Source: an uncultured Saprospiraceae bacterium
GTDB taxonomy: Bacteria; Bacteroidota; Bacteroidia; Chitinophagales; Saprospiraceae
Direction of reading: 5' to 3'
Assembly (NCBI GenBank): GCA_937929945.1
Contig: CALFUK010000088.1
Span: 1-59,858 of the forward strand
Length of the DNA stretch: 59,858 nt
Translations under genes and position numbers: made by a program
Shown: positions 48,261 to 57,900 of the stretch, one piece after another
How positions within the stretch are numbered: the stretch's first letter is position 1
How the letters are laid out: each line of letters begins with the position of its first letter
The notes under the pieces: model-generated
What the model was told of the DNA's origin: nothing
The model's database searches: none
Seen by the model: the letters and a program-made list of their open reading frames with translations, nothing else

Positions 48261-48357
48261 GTCGTTTGTTATCCTAAATTAGAAACCTAATTAGCTGCAT
48301 AAGCTAATCAAGAAGTGTTCGAATTTTCTTTTCTAAAGGTAAAACAAATATTCCAAT

Positions 48358-48385
48358 AAAAACACCCCTAAAATTAGGGGTGTTT
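48358..48385 (-). terminator. Intrinsic terminator of the 48424-49023 regulator
   Basis: On the minus strand AACACCCCTA pairs with TAGGGGTGTT over a four-base loop, followed by TTTATT. It lies 39 bp after the stop codon of the regulator gene. Both sides are A/T-tracted, so it may work in both directions. Confidence 0.75.
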
Positions 48386-48423
48386 GTTGAAAAAGCTATG
48401 TGAAATTATACGCTTGGAATGGA

Positions 48424-49023
48424 TCAGCTCATGCTCATGGATAAATGATCATGCGGATCAAGGAGGCCTAGCTTATAGGCCCAGACAGCCAGCTCTGTGG
48501 TCCGTCTCACCTCTAGCTTCTTACAGAGATTCAGCCGATGTGAGTCTATGGTGTAAGGAGACAAGAATAACATGTTAGCTATCTTAGACATAGAATAACC
48601 CTGTGCCATCAATGTCAAGACCTCTATCTCTCGCTCGGATAAGGTACCTAATACCTGCTCATCTGCACGACTGACTCCCTGCACCCGCTCTACGGGGCTG
48701 GAGATGATGTAGTGGATCTCTAAGAGTTGCTTATTTTTTTCATCATGGATTTTCACCTCCTCCATTTGGTAGAGTCGGTTCTTGATTAAGACGGTGAACT
48801 GCTTGTAATTTTCGTCGAAAGCTGGACCACCCTGACCGAAAGGATTGCCAGAAAGCGTAGAGGCCGTCACCCGACTAAAGACAATAAAGTCTTCAGGCGC
48901 TAAACGATTGAGATTAAGGTCATCTCTGACCCATTCACTCTGGCTATTCGTTTTGGAATCTACGAAATGAGAGACGCTTATCTGATATTGATGGTCGGTT
49001 ATGTGGGTAACTGGATCTTGCAT
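48424..49023 (-). CDS. LuxR-type HTH regulator, paralogue of the downstream gene
   Basis: The 199-residue protein, starting at the ATG at 49023, is collinear with the 47522-48121 protein: VRDDLNLNRLAPEDFIVFSRV and NRLYQMEEVKI in the N-terminal domain, LSEREIEVLTLMAQGYS and LSPYTIDSHRLNLCKKL in the HTH. A longer reading from 49143 adds 40 residues without counterpart in the paralogue, so I reject it. The two genes are clearly a duplication. It is followed by its own terminator. The signal it senses is unknown. Confidence 0.85.
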   Translation of the reverse strand: MQDPVTHITDHQYQISVSHFVDSKTNSQSEWVRDDLNLNRLAPEDFIVFSRVTASTLSGNPFGQGGPAFDENYKQFTVLIKNRLYQMEEVKIHDEKNKQLLEIHYIISSPVERVQGVSRADEQVLGTLSEREIEVLTLMAQGYSMSKIANMLFLSPYTIDSHRLNLCKKLEVRRTTELAVWAYKLGLLDPHDHLSMSMS

Positions 49024-49262
49024 AATGTATGGACGTCTGGATAAAAATGAGCGATAGGAGCTATCAGAAATGCATGAACAACTCGAATCTAAATCCCAAA
49101 TATGCCTGAGGTTAGTGATAATTAGGCTTAAGAATATAGACAATCGTCATGCGAATGCCTATACTCTAAACAGCCTATAAAACCAACTATAGTCTTATAG
49201 CTGGGTGGAAGTATTATAACCTTAACTCGTCCTGAGTGCAAGGTAGATGAAAATGTACTATC

Positions 49263-49288
49263 AAAATACCCCATTTTTTAGGGGTGTT
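49263..49288 (-). terminator. Weak terminator of the 49296-49964 regulator
   Basis: On the minus strand ACCCC pairs with GGGGT over an A-rich loop and is followed by ATTTTG. The stem is only five or six base pairs, so this is a modest call, but it lies just after the stop codon. Confidence 0.45.
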
Positions 49289-49295
49289 GGTTCAT

Positions 49296-49964
49296 TTAGC
49301 TTAGGATGCCAATGCGCTGAGCGAAGCTGGCGAGCTGTGATGTGGAGTTACAATTAAACTTACGATACAGTGCCTGCTTATGATCTTCTATCGTATAGAT
49401 CGATAGATTCAGAATGGAGGCTATCTCCTTTCTGCCTTTACCCTGTCCAAAGAGGATCAGTACCTCTTTCTGACGATCAGTGAGTGACTCTATATTGTGC
49501 CGATGGACCTCATGACTGATGTGCCGCGTGAAGTCATCGATGTGCTGTGCATCCTTAAATACGTCATTCAAGTGTAGCAGGATACATGATATCTGATCAG
49601 GCTCTTGCGCCTTCGTGAGTGATAATACCTTAGCTGCATATAATAACCAGCAATCGCCTCTCGTCTTATCGGTGACCCGATACACACCAGATACGGGTGT
49701 ATTGGGATGAAGGTGAAGTCTTGCGATGACACCTGTGACTATCTCGACTGCATCAGGATGATCTAATAGCATGCTGCTGAGGTCCTGCTGAAGATCAATC
49801 AGGTCCTTCAGCTTTTGGTCTACTATCGCTTGTAATTCTGGCTGCTGATTGTGCCACTGTACCTTCAGGGGATTGACTTGGATGACGAATAAAGATGCTC
49901 CGATACCTTTGACCACGTTCTCCAAGCTGATGCCCTGAATTGCCTGATTAATCGGAATGTCCAT
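49296..49964 (-). CDS. LuxR-type HTH regulator with PAS-like N-terminus
   Basis: The 222-residue protein has a C-terminal HTH (about 155-222: LTDRQKEVLILFGQGKG, LSIYTIEDHKQALYRKF). Its N-terminal part (about 10-130) includes GVYRVTDKTRGDCWLLYAAKV, written here in key parts GVYRVTDK and WLLYAAKVL, with a PAS-like strand order. It is more diverged from the other three regulators of the cluster. It is the first of four LuxR-type genes leading into the giant surface-protein gene, and probably its own transcript. The signal is unknown. Confidence 0.83.
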   Translation of the reverse strand: MDIPINQAIQGISLENVVKGIGASLFVIQVNPLKVQWHNQQPELQAIVDQKLKDLIDLQQDLSSMLLDHPDAVEIVTGVIARLHLHPNTPVSGVYRVTDKTRGDCWLLYAAKVLSLTKAQEPDQISCILLHLNDVFKDAQHIDDFTRHISHEVHRHNIESLTDRQKEVLILFGQGKGRKEIASILNLSIYTIEDHKQALYRKFNCNSTSQLASFAQRIGILS

Positions 49965-50219
49965 TATTTTTCATTTATGTCTTTTGGATAGAAGTCTGTC
50001 TAAATTAAGGTTTTCTAAGGACTTCGCGCTTACGCTATAGCATTAAAATATAAAAAGGAAGTACTCAGCTGACCGCATGAAGACACAAAATAGTCCATAG
50101 AAGAGGTTCATACACTATATATGTAAGTGACCTGTGAGGCTATCAGTCCACTGATGCATAAACTACTCTGCGAGTATAATACAGGTAGCTGAGATCGCTA
50201 TTCCTATGATGGTAGCCTG

Positions 50220-52835
50220 CTAAAAATCCAGCTCTATCGTATCCCCAGGTGACAACTTATCGTCAGCACCTCGCTTCGTCTTTTTGCCTTTTGCAGGTGC
50301 TTTCTTTTGATTAGCCTGAGATGCTGGCTCATCTTCTTTGGTTTTGACAGACAGGACTTTATACTCTGTAATTTTATTACCCAGAGCTCTCCAGCCTTTC
50401 ACATCTATGAAGGACTCGAAGTCTAGTGCTTCTTCTTTCTTCTTACCACCAGACTTATAACTGAATGTGATCTCCGGCGAAGCCTCAGTCGTGGCATAGT
50501 AGAGCTTAGACCCTCGTGCTTCGGAGATAAACTTAAACCGCTGATTAGTCGTCCCCGTCTCGACTTGGAATCGCTTGACCATCGTCCAGCCTTTATCACC
50601 ATCATGATACAGCACACTGACTACCTCTTCACCCGTAAATTTTCCAGCATGCACCATGTCCTCTCCATCAAACTTTACATCCTCTACGGCATCTTTTACC
50701 TCATAGGTCCCATCCTTAAACAAGGCAATGATCTGCTGACCCGTATCAAACTTACCAAGGAATTTACCCCGCTCCTCTTTATTCACTCGTCCGCTGGCTT
50801 CATCAATCCACAGCTTTACCGCTCCAAGAGAAGACTTGCCCACGGATACCTGTGTCACCTTCTTGATGGGATACTTCGTCATGATGTTACCTCCCGCTGA
50901 TCGCCCTTTAATATTGAGATCCGCAAAGTCAAAATCAAAGACCTTCTTCTTCGCATGACAGCCTGGCGATAGCTGGACATTCACGATTTCTGATTCTCCA
51001 TTGGGATTAGCCGAGAAATAGACGACACGTGAGCCTTTGTTGCCCTTCGTGAGATCGTAGGCTTTGTCACGGGTGATGGCGCTGATGTTAAATCGCTTAG
51101 CCATCGCCTTACCCGTCTTGCCATCCACATAGATCATATTATAGGTAGTGCGATCATCCCCTTTTTTCCACACTGCAGCGTGTAGGATATTCTTACCCAT
51201 AAACTTCTTATCCGCGATACGGGTGACCATGAAGCTGCCGTCTTTCATAAAGGCTATGACGTCGGCAATATCAGAACAGTCGGCTATGAATTCATCTTTC
51301 TTAAGGCCTGAACCGATAAATCCTTCTTTGCGATTGACATACAGCTTAGAATTAATCGCGACGACTTTCTGAGCTTTGATTGTCTCGAAGCTGGTGATCT
51401 CTGTCCTGCGCTCTCTCCCCTTCCCATACTTCTCCAGTAGATTCTCAAAGTAGGCCACTGCGAATTCTGTCAAGTGCGCCAGATCATGCTTCACCTGCTG
51501 GAGCTCAGCTTGTATCTGCGTGATTTTTTCTTCTGCTTTAAATTTATTGTATTTAGAAATCCTCTTGATCCTGATCTCAGTCAGCTTTACGATATCTTCT
51601 TCTGTGATATCTCTCATCAGCCTGAGTCGCTTGTCTCCTTTCTTTGGCTTGTCGGATGGGGTGGCTACATACTTCTTGAGCCCTAGGTCGATCGCTTCGA
51701 TGACAGCCTCCCAAGATTCGCACTCTTCTATGTCTCGGTAGATTCTTTCTTCGATGAATATTTTCTCTAGAGAAGCGAGGTGCCACTTTTCTTCCAGCTC
51801 ATTCTTCCTGATCTCCAGCTCCTGTCGCAGCAGATCCTTTGTCCTCATGGTAGAGATCTGCAGCAGCTCAGGTACGGAGAGAAATTCTGGCTTCTCATCC
51901 ACGATGACGCAGGCATTAGGTGATACGGATACCTCACAGTTAGTGAAGGCATACAGCGCATCTATGGTCACCTCGGGAGAGATGCCAGGTGCTAAGTCGA
52001 TTAGAATTTCGACTTCTTTAGCTGTGTTATCGATGACCTTTTTGATCTTGATTTTCCCTTTATCATTAGCCTTCACGATGCTATCGATCAGTGAGGTCGT
52101 CGTCACACCGTAGGGGATCTCCTTGACCGCTATGGTATTTTTATCCACCTGCTCGATGCGCGCTCTGATCTTGACCTTACCGCCGCGCTTGCCTCCTTTA
52201 TATTCTGACACATCGATCATACCTCCTGTCTGGAAGTCTGGATAGAGAGTCACTTTCTTGTCTTGCAGTATCTTTATGGACGCCTTGATCAGCTCTATGA
52301 AGTTATGCGGCATGATCTTCGTGGAGAGGCCCACGGCGATACCCTCCACTCCCTGGGCTAAGAGCAGCGGAAACTTCATCGGCAGGGTGATCGGCTCCTT
52401 CTTCCGCCCATCATAGGATACCTGCCACTCCGTCGTCTGCGCATTAAAGGCTACCTCCAGGGCAAACTTAGTCAGTCGAGCCTCGATGTATCGCGGGGCA
52501 GCTGCAGAGTCTCCCGTCCGAGCATCACCCCAGTTACCTTGCGTATCGATTAAGAGGTCTTTCTGTCCCAGCTTGACCAGTGCATCTCCTATGGCAGCGT
52601 CTCCGTGCGGGTGAAACTGCATGGTCTGACCGATGACATTCGCTACTTTATGAAATCTGCCATCATCCACATTCTTCAGTGCGTGCAGTATCCGACGCTG
52701 CACCGGCTTGAGTCCGTCATTGATGTGCGGGATAGCACGCTCCAGGATCACATAGGATGCGTAGTCCAAGAAGTAGTCTTCATACATTCCTGAGATAGGA
52801 ATGATCTTTTCATCTGATCTTTGATTGCCTGTCAT
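50220..52835 (-). CDS. parC: DNA topoisomerase IV subunit A
   Basis: ParC cuts and rejoins DNA in decatenation together with ParE. The 871-residue protein has the winged-helix/tower core, with the catalytic Tyr in AAPRYIEARLT (about residue 115), and a C-terminal beta-pinwheel (about 500-830). It ends in a Lys-rich tail (KKAPAKGKKTKRG). The GyrA-box QRRGGKG is absent, which favours ParC over GyrA. The length and the degenerate pinwheel agree with Bacteroidota ParC. parE is not in the window. The 5' leader (52836-52899) is a copy of the 94-bp leader repeat. Confidence 0.9.
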   Translation of the reverse strand: MTGNQRSDEKIIPISGMYEDYFLDYASYVILERAIPHINDGLKPVQRRILHALKNVDDGRFHKVANVIGQTMQFHPHGDAAIGDALVKLGQKDLLIDTQGNWGDARTGDSAAAPRYIEARLTKFALEVAFNAQTTEWQVSYDGRKKEPITLPMKFPLLLAQGVEGIAVGLSTKIMPHNFIELIKASIKILQDKKVTLYPDFQTGGMIDVSEYKGGKRGGKVKIRARIEQVDKNTIAVKEIPYGVTTTSLIDSIVKANDKGKIKIKKVIDNTAKEVEILIDLAPGISPEVTIDALYAFTNCEVSVSPNACVIVDEKPEFLSVPELLQISTMRTKDLLRQELEIRKNELEEKWHLASLEKIFIEERIYRDIEECESWEAVIEAIDLGLKKYVATPSDKPKKGDKRLRLMRDITEEDIVKLTEIRIKRISKYNKFKAEEKITQIQAELQQVKHDLAHLTEFAVAYFENLLEKYGKGRERRTEITSFETIKAQKVVAINSKLYVNRKEGFIGSGLKKDEFIADCSDIADVIAFMKDGSFMVTRIADKKFMGKNILHAAVWKKGDDRTTYNMIYVDGKTGKAMAKRFNISAITRDKAYDLTKGNKGSRVVYFSANPNGESEIVNVQLSPGCHAKKKVFDFDFADLNIKGRSAGGNIMTKYPIKKVTQVSVGKSSLGAVKLWIDEASGRVNKEERGKFLGKFDTGQQIIALFKDGTYEVKDAVEDVKFDGEDMVHAGKFTGEEVVSVLYHDGDKGWTMVKRFQVETGTTNQRFKFISEARGSKLYYATTEASPEITFSYKSGGKKKEEALDFESFIDVKGWRALGNKITEYKVLSVKTKEDEPASQANQKKAPAKGKKTKRGADDKLSPGDTIELDF

Positions 52836-52899
52836 AGGTTTACGTTCTATAGTGAGTTGTCAATCAGCAAATAATTAAGCCCAATCAATCATCCACTCT
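52836..52899 (-). repeat. Leader-repeat copy before parC
   Basis: On the minus strand AGAGTGGATGATTGATTGGG is followed by CTTAATTATTTGCTGATTGA and then the parC ATG 64 bp after the anchor, against 60 bp in the arrays. This is the only clear copy on the minus strand, more than 15 kb from the others. Confidence 0.65.
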
Positions 52900-53035
52900 G
52901 GTGTCTAGCTCAATTGAGTCATTGTTATGTCATATACAATAATTGACTTATACATTGATAACTGAATGATAGGCAAATATAGGAATTATATGTTCTTTAT
53001 ATGGAAGATCGATAGAGTCTTGTCATCGGTATATC

Positions 53036-53485
53036 TTAGAGATTGTGCATTTTCTTGCTGCGTGCTAAGTCGCGCTTGGCATCTCGCTCTTTGATCTGAT
53101 GACTCTTGTCAAATGACTTCTTACCTGTCGCTGTGAAAATCTCGATCTTAAAGAGATTACGCTCTGACAAAAACACCTTGTAGGGTACGATCGCGAATCC
53201 CTTCTCCTTGGCTTTAGCCTGAATCTTCTTCAGCTCAGCTTTCTTCAGCAGTAGCTTTCTGTCCCTGCGAGTCTCATGATTGGCGATGTTACCATATTCA
53301 TACTCTGCGATGTACATGCTTTTGATGTACAGCTCATCATTGATGAAGAGGCAGTAGGCATCATTGAGGTTCGCATTGCCTGCACGCAGAGATTTCACCT
53401 CGGTACCCGTCAGCATCACACCCGCCTCGTAGCCTCTGACGAATTGATATTCAAACTTTGCTTTTCTATTGACAATCTGTTTCAC
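53036..53485 (-). CDS. smpB: SsrA-binding protein SmpB
   Basis: SmpB delivers tmRNA to stalled ribosomes (trans-translation). With the GTG start at 53485 the protein has 149 residues, the usual length, beginning MKQIVNRKAKFEYQF. Family motifs are TGTEVKSLRAGNANLNDAYC (key part GTEVKSLRAG), RKLLLKKAEL, KGFAIVPYKVF and a basic C-terminal tail (SHQIKERDAKRDLARSKK). An ATG at 53548 would add 21 unconserved residues, and that ATG overlaps the start codon of the divergent gene at 53547; the AT-rich stretch 53486-53546 is more likely a shared promoter region. Confidence 0.92.
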   Translation of the reverse strand: MKQIVNRKAKFEYQFVRGYEAGVMLTGTEVKSLRAGNANLNDAYCLFINDELYIKSMYIAEYEYGNIANHETRRDRKLLLKKAELKKIQAKAKEKGFAIVPYKVFLSERNLFKIEIFTATGKKSFDKSHQIKERDAKRDLARSKKMHNL

Positions 53486-53546
53486 ATGATAAAGGTAATG
53501 ATAAAACACTTCTTTACTTTGCAGCTCCACAGACAAATATTCATCC

Positions 53547-54137
53547 ATGGAGCAGACAGATACCATCAGACAAGTCATCCGCACAATCGACGAGCTGAAT
53601 CAGCAAGACCCTAATCAAGTCATGCATCAAGGTCAGCTGTGGAGTAAAGAATACCTCAACTCCATCTACATGACAGAGCAGCTGCAACGCTATGTCCCAA
53701 AGCCATCTATCGCTCTCCAGATAGCCTGCCGAGCGCACCACATCTGCAGATGGCAGATAGCCAGAAGCGACTACCCTACAGGTAAAGCGGGCTATTACGA
53801 ATGGAGAAAGAGTCTCTACCGGCATCACAGCCAGATCACCCGATCCATCTTAGAGCAGCATGATGTAGATCCATCACTCTGTGATCAGGTATGCGCTATG
53901 ATCGAGAAAAAAAATATCAGACAGGATGCTGAGACACAATGCTTAGTGGATGTCATCTGCCATGTATTCTTACTCCACTACGCGGAGTCATTCAGCGAGA
54001 AGCATGAAGCAGCGAAAATCATCGATATCCTGGAGAAGACGTGGAAAAAATTATCAGATCGGGGGAAGACTCATGTCAATGAGTTAAGTATAAGTGAGGC
54101 TGTATCGGGCTTTTTGAGCAAAGCTGAACTGTCCTAA
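53547..54137 (+). CDS. DUF4202 domain protein
   Basis: The 196-residue cytoplasmic protein matches DUF4202 along its length: TIDELNQQDPNQV, QLWSKEYLNSIYMTEQLQRY, ACRAHHICRWQIARSDYPTGKAGYYEWRK (key parts RAHHICRW and YPTGKAGYYEWR), then a VICHVFLLHY near the C-terminus. His residues in RAHHICRW and Asp/His in DVICHVFLLH could bind a metal in an HD-like fold, which is an inference. The function is unknown. It is divergent from smpB with about 60 bp between the starts. Confidence 0.85.
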   Translation: MEQTDTIRQVIRTIDELNQQDPNQVMHQGQLWSKEYLNSIYMTEQLQRYVPKPSIALQIACRAHHICRWQIARSDYPTGKAGYYEWRKSLYRHHSQITRSILEQHDVDPSLCDQVCAMIEKKNIRQDAETQCLVDVICHVFLLHYAESFSEKHEAAKIIDILEKTWKKLSDRGKTHVNELSISEAVSGFLSKAELS

Positions 54138-54359
54138 AAGATGAAAAGCTGACAACAACTTCTTGTTATCAGCTTTGTCATATGCATGAAAAAACTATCT
54201 ATCTATTTAAGATTCCTTTGTTTAAGGAATGTACTCTTTAGACGTATGATTTATCCATAAGTCATAGTTTTGAAAAAGAAAACAGAAGATTTATAGATAT
54301 TTAGCCTGGATTTGTGAAAAATTTAACAGAAAACAGCCTTTTAGTTAACTTTTCTTAGC

Positions 54360-54800
54360 TCAGAAATTCTCTTTTCCTTGTTTTTGCTGATCATTTTGAT
54401 GCAGGTAGGATATAAAACGACTATACTGCTCAGTCGACATAAGTGGATGCAGAGAATCTAAGAACTGGGCCTTTCGGTCTTGGAGCGATGATTTCACCTG
54501 CGCTGTGTCAGAAGAAGACCTGATGATCTGCTTCTTGTCATCCGTATAGCTGGCATACGTCGATCTGAACTCGTCCTCTTGAGGAGGGACGATGCCCAAG
54601 TAGTCGATTAATTCATCGATAGAAGAGATCTTTAAAGCAGCAGACTTCGGGATGGGGTTCTTCTCCAGTGCTTCCAGCTGCGGCTGATCATGATGTAACT
54701 CTAGGCTCTCTTCTGGCTTAGTTGTCGCACAAGAGGCCAAGAGGCATAAGCCTAAAAAAAGAAATATTATTCGGTATGTACGGTCTATTAGCTGCTTCAT
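54360..54800 (-). CDS. Small hypothetical lipoprotein
   Basis: From the ATG at 54800 the protein has 146 residues with a lipoprotein signal (FLFLGLCLLASC, Cys near residue 23). The rest is charged and helical, with a CATTKPEESLELHHDQPQ start (key part TTKPEESLEL) and RSSSDTAQVKSSLQDRK later. No domain is recognised. It lies between the convergent DUF4202 gene and the divergent pyruvate carboxylase gene. The stretch 54138-54359 has a weak hairpin at 54146-54177 and nothing else visible. Confidence 0.68.
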   Translation of the reverse strand: MKQLIDRTYRIIFLFLGLCLLASCATTKPEESLELHHDQPQLEALEKNPIPKSAALKISSIDELIDYLGIVPPQEDEFRSTYASYTDDKKQIIRSSSDTAQVKSSLQDRKAQFLDSLHPLMSTEQYSRFISYLHQNDQQKQGKENF

Positions 54801-54926
54801 AAAAATAAAATTACGATAATTCAGGCTTTGAAAAAACTCTCGTATCATACATGACGCTTATATTTATAGTCTGTCCAGTCCATGAAAGACCATACATTCG
54901 TTCAAACAAGCTAAAATAGATACGTC

Positions 54927-57900
54927 GTGAATCAATCAGAAGCTAATAAAACCATCACAAAACTGCTCGTCGCCAATCGTGGAGAAATAGCCATACGGGT
55001 ATTCAGAGCAGCCTCCGAAATCAACATCAAGACAGTAGCGATCTATACCTATGAGGATCGCTATTCGCTCCACCGATACAAAGCAGATGAAGCCTACCAG
55101 GTAGGCCCTAACGATGAGGCCCTGAAGCCATACCTCGATATTGATGCGATCATCAAGGTAGCTCAGGACAATGGAATCGATGCCATCCACCCTGGATATG
55201 GATTCTTATCAGAGAATGAGTCCTTCGCAGAAGCATGTATCGCAGCAGGGATCATCTGGATCGGACCTAAGCCCGAAGTGATGCGCGCACTGGGCGATAA
55301 GGTGAGTGCTAAGCAGGTAGCGCAGTCAGCAGGCGTACCAATCGTAGAAGCCAGTCCTGGCAACATCGATGATGTCACTGAGCTAAAGTCTGAGGCCAGA
55401 CGGATCGGATATCCGGTCATGGTAAAAGCCGCTTACGGTGGTGGTGGTCGAGGTATGCGCGTGGTCAGATCAGAAGAAGAAATCGAAAATGCCTTTCACG
55501 AAGCGTCAGGAGAGGCAAAGACTGCTTTTGGAAATGGCAGCGTATTCGTCGAGAAATACATTGAAAATCCGAAACACATCGAGGTACAGCTCCTCGGAGA
55601 CAATCATGGCAACCTGGTACACCTATTCGAAAGAGACTGCTCAGTGCAGCGTCGATTTCAGAAGGTGGTAGAGATCGCTCCGGCGACTACCCTGAGCAGA
55701 GACACAGCTGAGCTGCTGCACCAGTATGCTGTAGCTATCGGTAAGGAGCTGGGCTATCAGAATGCAGGAACCGTGGAATTCTTAGTGGACAGCGATGAGC
55801 AGATATACTTCATCGAGGTCAATACCAGAATACAAGTGGAGCACACCATCACCGAGGTGATCACCGGAGTGGACATCGTCAGAAGCCAGATACTCATTGC
55901 CTCTGGCCTCCCGCTCACGCATGACAGCATAGACCTGGTGCAAGAAAAGATCAATTACCGAGGAGTCGCGATCCAATGCCGCATCACCACCGAAGATCCT
56001 TCTGAAAACTTTAAGCCAGACTATGGCCGACTCGTAGCCTATCGCAGTGCATCAGGTTTTGGCATCAGGCTGGACGCTGGTAATGCTTATGCAGGGGCGA
56101 CTATCTCTCCCTTCTTCGACAGCATGCTGGTCAAGATCACGGCCTGGGGTAATGATCTGACGGACTCCGCTGACAGACTGCACAGAGCTCTCCGAGAATT
56201 CAGAATTAGAGGTGTCAAATCTAATATCCCTTTCCTACTGAATCTACTGAAGAATGAAGAATTTCGCACAGGATCGACTACGGTACATTTTATCGCGAAG
56301 CACCCAGAACTACTGAAGCCACCAGGCTGGAAAGACAGAGGGACGAAGCTGGTCAGGTACATCGCTGATGTGATCGTCAATGGCAATCCGCAGATTAAAG
56401 AATTCGATCCGAAGAAGTCACTCCTCAAAGCTGTGGTGCCTGGAGCGGAGCATCTCGAATACCAAGATGGTACAAAGCAGGTGTTAGATTCGCTGGGTGC
56501 GGATGCCTTCAGCGATTGGCTCAAGGCACAAAAAGAAATACACTTCACAGACACCACCTTCAGGGATGCTCATCAGTCACTGCTGGCTACTAGAGTCAGG
56601 ACGATGGACTTAGTGCGTGTCGCAGAGTCCTACGCTAAGCATCATGGACATCAGCTCTTCTCCATGGAGGTATGGGGTGGAGCTACCTTCGATGTGTCGA
56701 TGCGCTTTCTTTCAGAATGCCCTTGGGAGAGATTAGCCAGAATCCGCAAGGCTGTGCCTAATACCTTACTGCAAATGCTGCTGAGGGGATCTAATGGCGT
56801 GGGTTATAAAGCCTACCCTGATAACCTCATAGAAGAATTCATCGAGCACAGCTGGAAGACGGGGATAGATGTATTCCGGATCTTTGATTCGCTGAACTGG
56901 ATAGAGGCTATGAAGACTAGCATCAAAGCAGTCAGAGAGCGGACTGGCGGATTGGCCGAAGTGTGCATCTGCTACACAGGAGATGTGACTAATCCTCATT
57001 CTAAATTTAACATTAACTACTATTTAGATCTAGCTAAACAAATAGAAGATGAAGGCGCCCACATCATAGCGATCAAAGACATGGCAGGACTGCTCAAGCC
57101 CATGGCTGCAGAGTACCTGATCAGTGAGCTCAAAGCTAAGGTGAGTCTGCCCATCCATCTGCATACTCATGATACTTCATCCATACAAAGTGCGACCTAC
57201 CTCAAGGCGATAGACGCTGGTGTGGATGTCATAGACTGTGCCATCAGCTCCTTATCTGGACTGACATCCCAGCCCAGCCTGAACTCTGTGGCATCCATGA
57301 TCCAGGGGCACGAGCGAGAGAATCCCATTGATGTGAAGAGCCTCAATCAATTCTCCACTTACTGGGAGACCACCAGGTCTTACTACTATCCATTTGAGAC
57401 AGAGCTGAAAGCGGGGACCGCAGAGGTCTATAATCATGAGATCCCCGGCGGCCAGTACTCCAATCTAAAACCCCAAGCTGCTGGCTTAGGACTGGCAGAC
57501 AAGTTCGAACTGATCAAGAAAAATTATGAAGCCATCAATCGAGACATTCTCGGCGGCATGGTCAAAGTGACACCATCCTCCAAGGTCGTCGGTGACATGG
57601 CGATGTTCATGACGGCTAATGAGCTAACTGTAGAAGACATCAGGCAGCGAGGCCAGAGTCTGTCATTTCCAGACTCTATGGTATCACTGATGAAGGGTGA
57701 GCTGGGGCAGCGAGCTGAGGGTTGGCCGAGCTGGTTTCAGGATATGGTCTTGAAGGACACACCGCCTTTCACAGATCGTCCCAATGCACATTTGGATCCA
57801 ATCAATTTCGAAGCTGAGTTTCATAAATTTGGGAAAGACTTTCCTGATCAGAAGGATAACTACCTGCAGTTCTTGAGCTATAAGCTCTACCCGAAAGTCT

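Larger units (their letters stand above)
48122..48423. other. Intergenic region with two minus-strand hairpins
   Basis: These 302 bases carry no convincing gene. Two minus-strand terminator-like hairpins (48358-48385 and 48241-48260) enclose about 100 bp that also contains a perfect 7-bp stem-loop at 48290-48308. The promoter of the 47522-48121 gene must lie between 48122 and 48240. Confidence 0.5.

Noticed and set aside
49024-49143. 40-residue N-terminal extension of the 48424-49023 regulator
   Set aside because: The paralogue next door aligns from the ATG at 49023, and the extension has no coding-like conservation to it.
50220-52835. GyrA rather than ParC
   Set aside because: The GyrA-box sequence QRRGGKG is missing and the C-terminal pinwheel and Lys-rich tail fit Bacteroidota ParC.
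53486-53548. smpB start at the ATG overlapping the DUF4202 start codon
   Set aside because: It would add 21 residues without family support and place two divergent start codons on the same CCATGG; the GTG at 53485 gives the normal length.
56087-56557. 156-codon minus-strand frame inside pyruvate carboxylase
   Set aside because: It overlaps the highly conserved carboxylase on the opposite strand and resembles no protein family.
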